This document shows positions 52,691-61,401 of a DNA stretch of 64,000 bases, piece by piece. Source of the DNA: Synechococcus sp. WH 8020 (GTDB lineage: Bacteria; Cyanobacteriota; Cyanobacteriia; PCC-6307; Cyanobiaceae); contig NZ_CP011941.1 in assembly GCF_001040845.1 (NCBI RefSeq), positions 1,084,645 to 1,148,644 on the forward strand, written 5' to 3'. Position 1 is the first letter of the stretch. Each line of letters starts with the position of its first letter. The position numbers were made by a program, and so were the translations under genes. The notes under the pieces were generated by a model that saw only the letters and a program-made list of their open reading frames with translations, was not told the origin of the DNA and did not search any database.

Positions 52691-53502
52691 GCTCATCTCG
52701 CCTGCTCCTCATTCATCCCATTGGCGTTGGCCTATCCAGTCGATTTTGGGATCGATTCATCACCTGTTGGCGAGCCTCTGACCACACGACTACCTTGCTC
52801 GCACCTGACCTGCTCGGTTGCGGAGTCAATGAGCATTCCAATCAACAGCTTGCCCCCGAAGATTGGGCGACATCACTGATCGATCTGCTGAGAGAACACA
52901 ACAACACCCCAGCGATTCTTGTCTCACAAGGAGCGTCGCTTCCAATCGCTTTAGCTGTGATCGAGATCGCCCCTGAACTCGTGGCTGGCTTGATCGCGAT
53001 CAGCCCACCAAGCTGGCGCATTCTTGAGGAACCTTTTCCAAGAATGCAATCGCAACTCCTCTGGAGATTGCTGTTTCAAGGAGCAATCGGGTCTCTGTTT
53101 TTCCGCTACGCACGCCGCCGCAAATTTTTAAAATCATTTTCGGTCACTAATTTATTTGCAAGCTACGAAAATGTTGATGCTGAATGGCTCGACATGCTGG
53201 AACAAGAAGCAGCCAATATGACGACACGCTGGGCAACATTTTCCTTTTTAGCTGGTTTTTGGAGACGCAACTGGACCAAGCAATGGCAAGACATCAAGAA
53301 ACCTATATGGCTGCTATTCGGGCAGGAGGCAACCGGGATTGGCCGTTCCGAGTATTGGGATGATGCACAAGATCGCATCGACACTTATGCGCGGGAGATG
53401 CCGAATGCTTCGAGTGCAACGATTCGCGGGAGAAACGTTCTTCCCTATGAATCAACGGCTGAGTGTGTGAGCCAACTCCAAAGCTGGTTGCTGCACAACT
53501 AA
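52687..53502 (+). CDS. Alpha/beta-hydrolase fold protein
   Basis: The 271-aa protein follows the fold: LLLIHPIGVG oxyanion region, TTTLLAPDLLGCG, and nucleophile elbow LVSQGAS. The first Gly of the usual GxSxG is replaced by Leu. The Asp and His would be in LLFGQEATG and near NVLPYE, where a catalytic His is not clear, so it may be inactive or a carrier. Related plant and cyanobacterial proteins bind lipids. Its likely TTG start overlaps the sodC stop. Confidence 0.75.
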   Translation: MSSSRLLLIHPIGVGLSSRFWDRFITCWRASDHTTTLLAPDLLGCGVNEHSNQQLAPEDWATSLIDLLREHNNTPAILVSQGASLPIALAVIEIAPELVAGLIAISPPSWRILEEPFPRMQSQLLWRLLFQGAIGSLFFRYARRRKFLKSFSVTNLFASYENVDAEWLDMLEQEAANMTTRWATFSFLAGFWRRNWTKQWQDIKKPIWLLFGQEATGIGRSEYWDDAQDRIDTYAREMPNASSATIRGRNVLPYESTAECVSQLQSWLLHN

Positions 53503-53567
53503 ACCTGCATCAAATCCAGCACGAGCGCGACACTCTGCGAGCGCTCTCCTAAGCCAATGGCTGACCT

Positions 53568-53771
53568 TCATGGGGGGGAGACGTCACGCATGGCCTCAGA
53601 TGGATTCAATGAACGCGCTAAAGCCAACAGGCCAGCGGCAAGCACAGTTTCACCTTCAAGCTGCATCATGCGGTGGAGGCTGATGACCTCGCTGTAATCA
53701 GCAGCAGCAGTTCCATTGATCAGACCGCGAGCGGTGCATCGAGCCACAGCCAGTTGAAGGGAGATCGTCAT
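53568..53771 (-). CDS. Conserved small hypothetical protein
   Basis: The 67-aa soluble protein reads TISLQLAVARCTARGLINGT, then SEVISLHRMMQLEGETVLAAGLL. Its sequence looks protein-like with amphipathic helices. The start is ATG 53771. No family name known to me. It sits alone between plus-strand genes. Confidence 0.6.
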   Translation of the reverse strand: MTISLQLAVARCTARGLINGTAAADYSEVISLHRMMQLEGETVLAAGLLALARSLNPSEAMRDVSPP

Positions 53772-53880
53772 GATCTAAAGCTGGCCCAAAGGATCAGCAA
53801 AACCACCGAAGCTTCCAGTTTCCAGCTGATTCACAAACACAAATCAGCAACAAACCTGTTAACGTTTCTTAACATCAGGG

Positions 53881-54138
53881 ATGTATGGCATGCTTTCGAC
53901 ACTTTTCCCCTTGGCCTACGGGACTGTCTTCGTATTCCTTTTGATTCAAGCCTTTCGGATGATGCGCTTGAGCCCTGGCCCCTCTAGCCCTGCTCATTCA
54001 AGACGCCGCGCAGACCGTACTGGACTGTTGACAACCCATCCAGAACTGCTTGATGCGAATGGATCCATCACAGATGAAGACCTGTTGGTAGTCCACTTCC
54101 CAGGCTTGGACCAACCTGAGGCTTCCCTCACGGATTGA
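53881..54138 (+). CDS. DUF2973 membrane protein
   Basis: This 85-aa protein has one helix (LSTLFPLAYGTVFVFLLIQAF) followed by a cytosolic stretch with TTHPELLDANGSITDEDLLVV, the DUF2973 signature. It occurs widely in cyanobacteria; function unknown. ATG 53890 is another possible start. A 43-aa membrane gene follows after 46 bases. Confidence 0.82.
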   Translation: MYGMLSTLFPLAYGTVFVFLLIQAFRMMRLSPGPSSPAHSRRRADRTGLLTTHPELLDANGSITDEDLLVVHFPGLDQPEASLTD

Positions 54139-54184
54139 AGATCCGCAAAGCCGCATTCAGAATGGGGGAACAACTCTCGAGCCC

Positions 54185-54316
54185 ATGACCCTCAACCATT
54201 TTCTGATCTTCTTAATTATCGGAATTGCCATAGCAGTGATAACAAGCGCAACTTGGATTTGGTGGATACTTGCGATCTGCACAGCCTTGGTTGTTATTAA
54301 ACTTTTAATGAAATAA
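54185..54316 (+). CDS. 43-aa membrane protein
   Basis: An uninterrupted ATG frame encodes two hydrophobic stretches, FLIFLIIGIAIAVITSA and WIWWILAICTALVVIKLL. The length and composition suit a small membrane protein. It lies 10 bases before the gene at 54327 on the same strand. Confidence 0.55.
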   Translation: MTLNHFLIFLIIGIAIAVITSATWIWWILAICTALVVIKLLMK

Positions 54317-54326
54317 CTCGTCAGAC

Positions 54327-54956
54327 ATGGCAACGCAATTAACAGCAATCAACTGGGCCAAAGTGGTCACAATTGCACTAATTCTCTTATTAATCCCACT
54401 CTTTGGCATCCATGGGCAGCGACAGATACTCTACGCATGCATGCACATCAGCTACTGCATATGGTGGCTTCTAGAACAAAAAATCTATCCTGATCGTTGC
54501 AAGCAGATTTTCACAGAAAAGGTTGATACCAGTGCATTCATAGGGGCACTCCTTATTGTTGGTATTTTTTATTCACTACCAGCCATTTTAGCTTTCACAA
54601 ATCCGACAGAGATCTCGATAGCAGCAACCGCAACTGCCATTCCACTTTTTTACTTTGGCAGCTTGATTAATACCGCCGCCGACATCCAGAAAACAACAGA
54701 AAAAGCAGCTGGCACAGGCTTGGTTCGCACGGGCATCTGGAGCGGGGTAAGGCATGTCAATTACACAGGTGATTTAATGCGTTATTTAAGTTTTAGCGTT
54801 GTAGCCGGATCCCTTTGGGCATTTTTAGTGCCATTATCAATCTTCGTTTTATATGTACAGAGAATCCGAGACAAGGAATCTTCGATGAAAAACAAATATC
54901 AAGACTTCTCAGATTACAAATCAAAAAGTTTTCGTTTGATCCCTGGAATTTGGTAA
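54327..54956 (+). CDS. Membrane methyltransferase or DUF1295-like protein
   Basis: The 209-aa protein has four to six helices. Its C-terminal half includes RTGIWSGVRHVNYTGDLMRYLSF, a variant of the ICMT/DUF1295 nucleotide pocket, followed by IRDKESSMKNKYQDFSDYKSKS. The family includes steroid reductase-like and isoprenylcysteine methyltransferase proteins. Substrate is unknown. A similar but more canonical one is at 2266-2844. Confidence 0.7.
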   Translation: MATQLTAINWAKVVTIALILLLIPLFGIHGQRQILYACMHISYCIWWLLEQKIYPDRCKQIFTEKVDTSAFIGALLIVGIFYSLPAILAFTNPTEISIAATATAIPLFYFGSLINTAADIQKTTEKAAGTGLVRTGIWSGVRHVNYTGDLMRYLSFSVVAGSLWAFLVPLSIFVLYVQRIRDKESSMKNKYQDFSDYKSKSFRLIPGIW

Positions 54957-54966
54957 GAATGAACTC

Positions 54967-55377
54967 ATGGTTAAATCAATCCTCAATATTCTTTGGGTCA
55001 TCCTTGGCGGATTGCCCATGGCATTGGGCTGGTGGTTAGCGGGTCTTGTCTCTGCCATCAGCATCGTGGGCCTTCCATGGAGCCGATCATGTTTTGTGAT
55101 TGGTAAATTTGCTCTGTGGCCTTTTGGTTATGAAGCTATCAACCGACGCGATCTGAGCGGACGCATTGATCTAGGCACAGGCCAAATGGGACTCATCGGA
55201 AATGTAATTTGGTTTTTAGTGGCGGGCTGGTGGTTAGCGATTGGCCATCTCACCTCAGCACTGGCATGCTTCGTCTCCATCATTGGGATCCCCTTCGGAA
55301 TTCAACACATCAAACTCGCTCTGATTGCCATAGCTCCGATCGGAATGACCATCGTTCCAGCTCAACGCACGAACTAA
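54967..55377 (+). CDS. YccF-domain membrane protein
   Basis: This 136-aa protein contains two copies of the YccF unit: NILWVILGGLPMALGWWLAGLVS and GNVIWFLVAGWWLAIGHLTSAL, each followed by a GIP-type helix (IVGLPWSRSCFVIGKFAL; IIGIPFGIQHIKLAL). About four helices result. Function unknown. It follows the previous gene by 10 bases. Confidence 0.87.
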   Translation: MVKSILNILWVILGGLPMALGWWLAGLVSAISIVGLPWSRSCFVIGKFALWPFGYEAINRRDLSGRIDLGTGQMGLIGNVIWFLVAGWWLAIGHLTSALACFVSIIGIPFGIQHIKLALIAIAPIGMTIVPAQRTN

Positions 55378-55408
55378 TCCAGAGGAGCTATCCACGAGGC
55401 ACAAAACC

Positions 55409-55522
55409 ATGAATCCAGAAGTCCGACAATTCGTGATCGCTCAGCTTTTGGTGATCGTGATTCCTGTTGGAACCCTGTTTGCAATCTGGATCAGCATGCT
55501 GCGCTGGAATGACAAACACTGA
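55409..55522 (+). CDS. 37-aa single-pass membrane protein
   Basis: The ATG frame encodes NPEVRQFVIAQLLVIVIPVG then TLFAIWISMLRWNDKH. It is a typical tiny membrane peptide with a charged tail. It lies 31 bases after the yccF-like gene, suggesting co-transcription. Confidence 0.6.
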   Translation: MNPEVRQFVIAQLLVIVIPVGTLFAIWISMLRWNDKH

Positions 55523-55615
55523 GGGAGGGGATGAGACAGCTTGCAACTGAGGTGGTCCTTCAGGACATCCGTTGCCAAGCTGCAAACAACGAGCTTGCCA
55601 ATAATCAGAATTGCA

Positions 55616-55843
55616 ATGAACATTCCAAGCGACTTTCAAGCCTTTTCCAACGTCCACGCCATCAGAGACGGCAGTGCATTCATCAATGTGCTCGGCTGGA
55701 TGTGGACCGAAGACAAAGGCGTCCAGTATCTCGCCTGGGACGGAAGCATCTACTCAGCAAGTTCGATCGACGGGATCAGCCCGCAAGCGTCACACCAGAT
55801 GTATCGAACAGCAAACTCCCTGGAAAAGCTGGCGGATCAGTAG
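55616..55843 (+). CDS. Small hypothetical protein
   Basis: From ATG 55616, 75 aa with WMWTEDKGVQYLAWDGSIYS, a beta-like aromatic stretch. The longer frame upstream (to 55541) adds no recognisable domain. Function unknown. Confidence 0.55.
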   Translation: MNIPSDFQAFSNVHAIRDGSAFINVLGWMWTEDKGVQYLAWDGSIYSASSIDGISPQASHQMYRTANSLEKLADQ

Positions 55844-55910
55844 GCAAACGGACAGGGTTGCAAACTGACAGCAAAACGTGCCAGAACGAAGGAACGCATG
55901 TCTTTGGCAG

Positions 55911-56141
55911 ATGACCAGCACAGCTCAACGCACGATTCAGACCACAACAGGCGAAGACATGCTGATTGATGCCTTACGAGGGATCAAAACAAAACCAGAG
56001 CTCAAGCTCTTGCAAGAGCGGCTGACATCCAACCCAGCCAATCCTCCACTGTTCAATTGGGTTTGCAACTTATTGATCGAACGACGGATCTCGCGAGGTC
56101 TAGCCGCGCGGGTTTTGTCGCAATTGCATGACGAGGAGTAG
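55911..56141 (+). CDS. Small helical hypothetical protein
   Basis: From ATG 55911, 76 aa: GEDMLIDALRGIKTKPELKL then ISRGLAARVLSQLHDEE. No signal or membrane helix. No family recognised. Confidence 0.5.
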   Translation: MTSTAQRTIQTTTGEDMLIDALRGIKTKPELKLLQERLTSNPANPPLFNWVCNLLIERRISRGLAARVLSQLHDEE

Positions 56142-56514
56142 GCCGATTAGGCCAGAGACCGGTGGAGGCCCAAGCGTCCCTGTTCCGCCTGATGGCTTTG
56201 GATACAGAAACTCAGGATCCAGCACATCAGTAAGACCTCTCACAAAAAAGTTAAGGACCGACAACCTAGAGGCAGAAAGATCTAAGCCACATCATCAACG
56301 GGAAAACCAACAGCAAAGGGAAAGAGAAGGAAGGGACAGAGAGGCTGTAGCTTAAGCAGTCAAAATCCATAAAAACACAAAGAAGGACAACAAACGACTC
56401 GATCGACATCAGCAGCAGGACGGAAGAAATACACAAATGGAAGTCAAATCAATCCAATAAGTTGACTTAGATAAGGATGGGCTGTTAGTAATAGTTTGTT
56501 GAAGCTTTTCTCAA
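56142..56514. other. Intergenic region, nothing recognised
   Basis: About 370 bases. An arginine-rich plus-strand frame (56128-56355) looks non-coding and is rejected. The promoter of the cyAbrB gene probably lies near the end. Confidence 0.45.
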
Positions 56515-56880
56515 ATGCTGACTGGTGCAGACCTGCTCGCTAAGGTCAAAGACCTTGGCGATGTATCCAAAACCGATTTAGCCACGCAGTGCGGCTATGT
56601 TTCCCAGAAGAAGGATGGAAGTAATCGAGTGAACTTCACGGCATTTTATGAAGCTCTTCTCAATGCAAAAGGCATTGATCTCGGTGGCGGAGCAGGGGGA
56701 ATTGGTAAAGGTGGACGAAAACTGAGCTACATCGCCAAAGTTCAAGGCAATGGAAATCTGTTGATCGGAAAAGCCTATACAGCAATGCTTGAGCTCAATC
56801 CTGGCGACAATTTCACCATCAAACTAGGGCGAAAGCAAATTCGACTGATCCCAGAAGGCACGGAAGACACCGAAGAATAA
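56515..56880 (+). CDS. cyAbrB-type transcriptional regulator
   Basis: The 121-aa protein matches the cyanobacterial AbrB family: N-terminal GADLLAKVKDLGDVSKTDLA, the RVNFTAFYEALLNAKGI part, then the AbrB-like DNA-binding GKGGRKLSYIAKVQGNGNLLI. Members regulate nitrogen, carbon and stress genes in cyanobacteria. The acidic tail (EGTEDTEE) is common. The gene is followed by a strong terminator. Confidence 0.93.
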   Translation: MLTGADLLAKVKDLGDVSKTDLATQCGYVSQKKDGSNRVNFTAFYEALLNAKGIDLGGGAGGIGKGGRKLSYIAKVQGNGNLLIGKAYTAMLELNPGDNFTIKLGRKQIRLIPEGTEDTEE

Positions 56881-56898
56881 TCGCTATCAGCGAACAAT

Positions 56899-56931
56899 AA
56901 AAAAGAGGCTTGCTTTGCTAGCCTCTTTTTT
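56899..56931 (+). terminator. Rho-independent terminator of the cyAbrB gene
   Basis: An 11-bp stem pairs AAAAAAGAGGC (56899-56909) with GCCTCTTTTTT (56921-56931) around an 11-base loop. The T-run makes it a good plus-strand terminator, 19 bases after the stop. By its symmetry it may also act on the minus strand. Confidence 0.9.
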
Positions 56932-57102
56932 ATTGCAAATGATTTTTAAAACATTTTAGAAAGCAATTGGCAAACAATCAAATTATTGATCGCAATAATT
57001 TTGACAGCCAATGACTTGAAGAGGGAAAAAGATCAAACAAAGATCAACGTTGACAAGCAAGAGGCTGCGACAGCCAATCCAGCCTTAGAGAATAAAGCGT
57101 CG

Positions 57103-57297
57103 TCAAACGTTGTCCCATTTAATTTTCCCGTCAAGGAGCTCCATCAGTTCCTCAAGCTTTTGATTCGTCACGCGAACATCTGCAGCATCTGGCATAGTGC
57201 CCTCCTCGATGAGAACGTTGTAGTGCTCTCGACACATATTGCGAAGTTCCTGCAAGCGCTTCTTGGTAATGGTGCGCTTCTCTTCTGCTGTTGCCAT
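57103..57297 (-). CDS. Small charged hypothetical protein
   Basis: The 64-aa protein is helical and charged (EEKRTITKKRLQELRNMCREH, then NQKLEELMELLDGKIKW). It looks like a coiled-coil adaptor. No family recognised. It is the first gene in the sparse island. Confidence 0.6.
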   Translation of the reverse strand: MATAEEKRTITKKRLQELRNMCREHYNVLIEEGTMPDAADVRVTNQKLEELMELLDGKIKWDNV

Positions 57298-58088
57298 GCT
57301 TGAATCCTTGACCTATGGACAGTCTGCCTTATGGGGCGCAACCGAAGACTGACCTGGGCCAGTGAGCTCATCAACCTAATCACTGAGAACACCTAGGAAA
57401 TCAACGAAAAAGCCGAGGAGAGACCGCAGAAAGACGACAATCACCCGCGACGATGCTCAGCCAATGGAATATTCCAGCGAAAAAACGATAAAGCGGTGCT
57501 TCAAAAACACTTTGTACAAACAAAACACTTCTACAAAGGCGCAATCAGAACATCGAATACGTCACAACACATCCATATGAAGAAAATTTGATCAACACAC
57601 ACTCATTAAGCCTTGAGGCAAAACGCCGATCCCGTAACCGGGTGTCGCCTGTCATTGGCTATGACGAGTCGCCCACTTTGCATGGCGACTCCGACTCTCG
57701 ATTTCCCAACGACGCCACTCCGTTGCAGAAGCAGGTGCCGCAGACGACATCAAGGCTGGATCAGTCCAATAGTCAGGTGAATCGAGAGTGGATTGATCGA
57801 TAGGGCAACAGGGTCCGTGGATCACGCCAGATAACTACAGATTTTCTTTATCTTGCCTCCCTGGGCTGCCGTTTCGCAATGCTTGCGAGAAAGAATTCAC
57901 TTCACCACCCTGGACAAGGGGCAAGGCATTCAGAGTCGCACAGCGCAGCACTCTCCCTAGAGAGCCTTGGATCAGGGAAAACCAATGAGGAAACAGCGAA
58001 TTACAGAATTTCTGAAGGGTAAAGCCAAGAATGAGCCCGTTCTGAGTTCAAGATCCAACGTAAGCTCAAATACCTAATTGATTGGTCG
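57298..58088. other. Gene-sparse stretch with one perfect hairpin
   Basis: About 790 bases without a convincing gene. GAGTCGCC (57666-57673) and GGCGACTC (57684-57691) form a perfect 8-bp stem with a 10-base loop but no T-run. A frame at 57588-57803 is rejected on composition. Confidence 0.4.
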
Positions 58089-58250
58089 ATGTCCGCACCT
58101 CTTCAGAAATATGAGTTGTCGTCGATGAAGTGGGCGTCGAATGGAGAGCTCTCGACTTATGACATCCATAAGTTGCTTAGGAAAATGAATCAGGCACAAG
58201 CTTTTGAGCGACAAATCCGGTGCCTGGAACCCACAGAAAATCCAAAATAA
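58089..58250 (+). CDS. Small hypothetical protein
   Basis: A clean ATG frame of 53 codons reads SAPLQKYELSSMKWASNGEL, then DIHKLLRKMNQAQAFERQIRC. It is helical, soluble and without clear family. It competes with a minus-strand frame that looks like a shadow. Confidence 0.45.
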   Translation: MSAPLQKYELSSMKWASNGELSTYDIHKLLRKMNQAQAFERQIRCLEPTENPK

Positions 58251-58438
58251 TTTGGATGCGGACACTCAGAAGAGAGTTCAACTCTTGGCATAGATACGCG
58301 CTAATTCAAGTGAAACTAAATAAAAAATACAGAAATGCTTTTGAATAGTCAAAAAATTTTTCTGATCCCAAGGTTAATCAGTAGATCGAACGTTTTTTAG
58401 CCAATCAAGGCCAGCATATCAATAACGGAAAAAGCTTG

Positions 58439-58702
58439 ATGTACACGATTGAACACTTGTCTGATGAAAGCTGGACACCTGAAGTAACCAGAGAGACCGA
58501 GTTCAAAGCATTTGTAGATGCTCGGACCAAGTGCTTGGCTACAGGGAAGATTTATAGAGTCGTGGACGACAAACGGAATGTAAGATATAAGATACACAAT
58601 CACTCTCGATGCCTGCAAAAAGCAACTTTTTTCAAATCATTAATTGCTTATGCCTCAAGGTCGTACCTGCAAGGCTGGGAGAGCCTCTTGCAGCTCGTCT
58701 GA
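58439..58702 (+). CDS. Small hypothetical protein
   Basis: From ATG 58439 (87 aa): YTIEHLSDESWTPEVTRETEFKA, then RTKCLATGKIYRVVDDKRNVRY. The sequence resembles a small domain with alternating strands. The 3' half overlaps a convincing minus-strand membrane gene by 48 bases, so the true stop is unaffected but reality is uncertain. Confidence 0.45.
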   Translation: MYTIEHLSDESWTPEVTRETEFKAFVDARTKCLATGKIYRVVDDKRNVRYKIHNHSRCLQKATFFKSLIAYASRSYLQGWESLLQLV

Positions 58703-58804
58703 AGAATCAGAATCGCTAATGCCATTGGTCAGCTGAAATGCTAAAGCAGCTAAGCCAAGAAAAGCCAAAATAACGACTATGAGCAAAATTTTTGTTGGTG
58801 ACAT
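58655..58804 (-). CDS. 49-aa single-pass membrane protein
   Basis: ATG 58804 starts SPTKILLIVVILAFLGLAALAF, an ideal signal-anchor helix, followed by an acidic tail (SDSDSSDELQEAL). No family name known. It is one of the more believable genes in the island. Confidence 0.6.
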   Translation of the reverse strand: MSPTKILLIVVILAFLGLAALAFQLTNGISDSDSSDELQEALPALQVRP

Positions 58805-59042
58805 GAACGGCAGTAGTTTCTTTGGAATCTAGGATATCGATAAAAATTCAGGCCATTCACCTCTCTTAAAGCATTAAGCCACCAGACTGAAGACAAATCA
58901 TGAAGTCCAATGGCTGATTCGTCCAATGGAGTATTAATCGAATCCTTAATCAATAAAGACTTCGACGAAAGGACATAAGCCTACCGAGGCATAAAAAAAC
59001 AGACTTATCAAAGAATCCTAATAAACCACGTCCATCGCAGAC

Positions 59043-59067
59043 AAAAAACCGCTCATCGCAAGAGCGG
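59043..59067 (-). terminator. Orphan terminator-like hairpin
   Basis: CCGCTC (59049-59054) pairs with GAGCGG (59062-59067) and is followed on the minus strand by six T. The only frame feeding into it is a 14-codon one (59089-59133). This suggests a small RNA or a very short transcript. Confidence 0.6.
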
Positions 59068-59157
59068 CCTCTAACCAAGCAATCCCCATCACCCGGCCTT
59101 TTGCACCACATGGAGATGTGATGTGTAGATCATAGTGACAACACACTCAAGCAGAGC

Positions 59158-59265
59158 ATGAGTATCGATTCACTCAAGATTGTGACTAAATTATGTAAAG
59201 CAGTCACAAGGAAGATCAAGCAAAAAGAAGAAGCAGATCAACGACTCATACGATGTATGCAGTGA
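59158..59265 (+). CDS. 35-aa charged peptide (possible)
   Basis: The ATG frame encodes SIDSLKIVTKLCKAVTRKIK then QKEEADQRLIRCMQ, a basic helix. There is little to support it beyond composition. Start and reality are uncertain. Confidence 0.3.
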   Translation: MSIDSLKIVTKLCKAVTRKIKQKEEADQRLIRCMQ

Positions 59266-59396
59266 GGAGATAGCAAACAGCATCTTCTCACCTCTGTTAC
59301 TGATACTAAAGATGGATTCAGCTCATTTAGGGGAACGCAATAAGTTTCTGACTTGAAGAACCAACATCCTAAATAACCCACAACTCAAGCAAAGAG

Positions 59397-59609
59397 TTAA
59401 GTCATTACAATTGAGTATTCAACTCGCTCATCGGAGCAGCATAAATCCCCATAAAAGCTCTCTAGCTCATCATAGGCATCGTCGTAGCAAGTAAACCTTA
59501 ACTGAGTGATCGAATCTTCCTGAAGATCATCACGAACAATACGATAGATAGGATCGTCTTCATCTGGCATTGCATTCGGCCGAAGAGCCTCACCTGATTC
59601 ATTTTTCAT
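59397..59609 (-). CDS. Small acidic hypothetical protein
   Basis: The 70-aa protein reads NAMPDEDDPIYRIVRDDLQED, then ITQLRFTCYDDAYDELESF. Its pI is low and it has three Cys near the C-terminus. No family recognised. Confidence 0.5.
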   Translation of the reverse strand: MKNESGEALRPNAMPDEDDPIYRIVRDDLQEDSITQLRFTCYDDAYDELESFYGDLCCSDERVEYSIVMT

Positions 59610-59697
59610 AAAGTCGCATTATCAGCCAACAAAGTAATAATACAATCAGAAAGAACCCTGAGTTGAAATAGATTGAAAGCAATTTACTTCCATTGAA

Positions 59698-59982
59698 TCA
59701 AGAAACGTCTACACCCTTTCCGGATAAAAAAGCAAATCGATAACGTATCGCTTCGGCATCAGGCTTTGGAGTCTCATAGCTCCAAGCCACATTCGTCAGA
59801 ATTTGCTCATCAACAATCAAATCCCAGTAGCGAGCCTTACCCTTCCAACCACACACCGTCGTGTGCCGAGAGTCGCGAAAGTATTGAACTTGCATTGATT
59901 CACGGGGAAAATAAGGATTTCCATCGACATAAACGATATCGTCGCTTTCAGCAAGAACACTACCGTTGAAAATTGCTTTCAT
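59698..59982 (-). CDS. DUF427-domain protein
   Basis: The 94-aa protein matches DUF427: MKAIFNGSVLAESDD, then YFPRESMQVQYFRDSRHTTVC, GWKGKARYWDL and NVAWSYETPKPDA. The family is widespread in bacteria and fungi with a small beta-barrel fold; function is unknown. It is the only clear family member in this island. Confidence 0.9.
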   Translation of the reverse strand: MKAIFNGSVLAESDDIVYVDGNPYFPRESMQVQYFRDSRHTTVCGWKGKARYWDLIVDEQILTNVAWSYETPKPDAEAIRYRFAFLSGKGVDVS

Positions 59983-60287
59983 TGAAAACCAGTTTTTTCC
60001 ATATTAAGTAGCAATGTGCTGAGGTGTGAGAATTCGCATCACAAACACCAATGAAGCCGGGTCAGGAGATGTCCAATAAAATGATCAAACTCAGACTCAC
60101 TTCATAAATTCTTAAAGGAAAATTCTAATCTATGTTGCTAAACATCAACTCATCGACGTTATGAGATCAGACAACGAACCAGATTTTTATTCTCTACAAA
60201 AATCTATTTCGATCTGAAAAGGAACAAGAGAAAAAGGAGCGCAATGGTCCGATGTTGACTTAGACCATGAGTAACTGAGTCAATCCA

Positions 60288-60452
60288 GTGGCCTTTCTCA
60301 GCAGAATTTGCGCAACATCCAAAGGTTCAACAATCGATGCCGTTGGGAATGGGAAATACCGAGTCTGTGACAAGGAATTAACTTGTTCAGAGGTTGATGG
60401 ATTGTGGAAAGCCTATGAAGTGCTAAGAACTCAGGAGCAGCGAGTGAGCTAA
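60288..60452 (+). CDS. Small hypothetical protein (possible)
   Basis: From GTG 60288, 54 aa: AFLSRICATSKGSTIDAVGN, then LTCSEVDGLWKAYEVLRTQEQ. The C-terminal half has a plausible helix. GTG start is unusual and no ribosome site is clear. Confidence 0.35.
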   Translation: MAFLSRICATSKGSTIDAVGNGKYRVCDKELTCSEVDGLWKAYEVLRTQEQRVS

Positions 60453-60557
60453 CAGTTGTGTGGCAGTCCACTTCTCTGAACCGGCTTCCACTCCAACAAA
60501 ACGGTTAGCGCATCAGCAATCTCAGTAGCAAACAGACGTGACCCCAAATCCTTGGGG

Positions 60558-60944
60558 TCAGTAACATGCATCCCCTTGCTTGAGCTTATATGCAGCTTCA
60601 GGGTATGCATTCTTCCAGATAACGCAATTCTTCTCTTCCTGAGACAAACTTGTAAATTCATTTACGGGAGAGGAAGGAGTGGCTGGTAGATCTTTATCTT
60701 GCAGCGGTTTAACATCAGCTGCTTGTGACTTTTCGACACTATTATGAGTTTCACGATCAAGGAATGATTCTTCCAAATAAGGTTTTGACTCGGATTGAGT
60801 CACTTCCCGCTGGGGTGAATCCAACTGTATTTCACTATGGAATTGAGTTCCGATTAAAGTCGAGCCAAGATAAAAGCCTATTAAGGAGAAACCGATTCCT
60901 ACCAATAATTCGATTCTGTTAACTGAGCGCAATTTTTTGAGCAT
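60558..60944 (-). CDS. Membrane-anchored hypothetical protein
   Basis: This 128-aa protein has a membrane anchor (ELLVGIGFSLIGFYLGSTLIG), then a polar low-complexity linker and a C-terminal EEKNCVIWKNAYPEAAYKLKQGDACY with two Cys. It is likely exposed on the outer side. No family recognised. Confidence 0.55.
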   Translation of the reverse strand: MLKKLRSVNRIELLVGIGFSLIGFYLGSTLIGTQFHSEIQLDSPQREVTQSESKPYLEESFLDRETHNSVEKSQAADVKPLQDKDLPATPSSPVNEFTSLSQEEKNCVIWKNAYPEAAYKLKQGDACY

Positions 60945-61401
60945 ATTCTTCCCACAACCCTACAAACAAACATTAGAAATAAAATTATCTCAAGTCAAGC
61001 TTTGACGACTAAAATTATTCTATGATTTCAAGAAATAAGCAAAAATGCCTAACCAAAGATGGGGCAATCATCCCCTGGATTGAGCATCATCTTTACTCTG
61101 AACCCAAGCAATGACTTCAAAAGACTAAAAAAAAGACCAAACCTCGCTTAACCGAAAATGCATGATTAAATTTCCAAAAAAATTCAGCAGAAAGGGTTAA
61201 CAGCATAATACTTGGAAGGAATAGTCAATCAAAAAGATTTTTCGGACTAATCAATGATCCAAACAAAAAGACTCAAACAGAGATCCAGTGAAACAGATTC
61301 TAGACTTAGCCTTTAGGCGAAAATTTGAATAATCAGCTTCAATTCATATCAAACAATCTCGCCATGCGTAGAGGTGCAGTTGTCACACCTCTCAACCATG
61401 A
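60945..61401. other. Gene-sparse AT-rich stretch
   Basis: About 450 bases with no convincing frame, repeat or terminator on either strand. Composition is AT-richer than the flanks. Confidence 0.4.

Noticed and set aside
56128-56355. 75-codon plus-strand frame, rich in Arg, Pro and Ser
   Set aside because: Composition is not protein-like, it overlaps the previous gene's end, and it lacks a ribosome site or domain.
57588-57803. 71-codon plus-strand frame in the sparse island
   Set aside because: Polar, low-complexity sequence without motifs, and it spans the perfect hairpin; likely chance.
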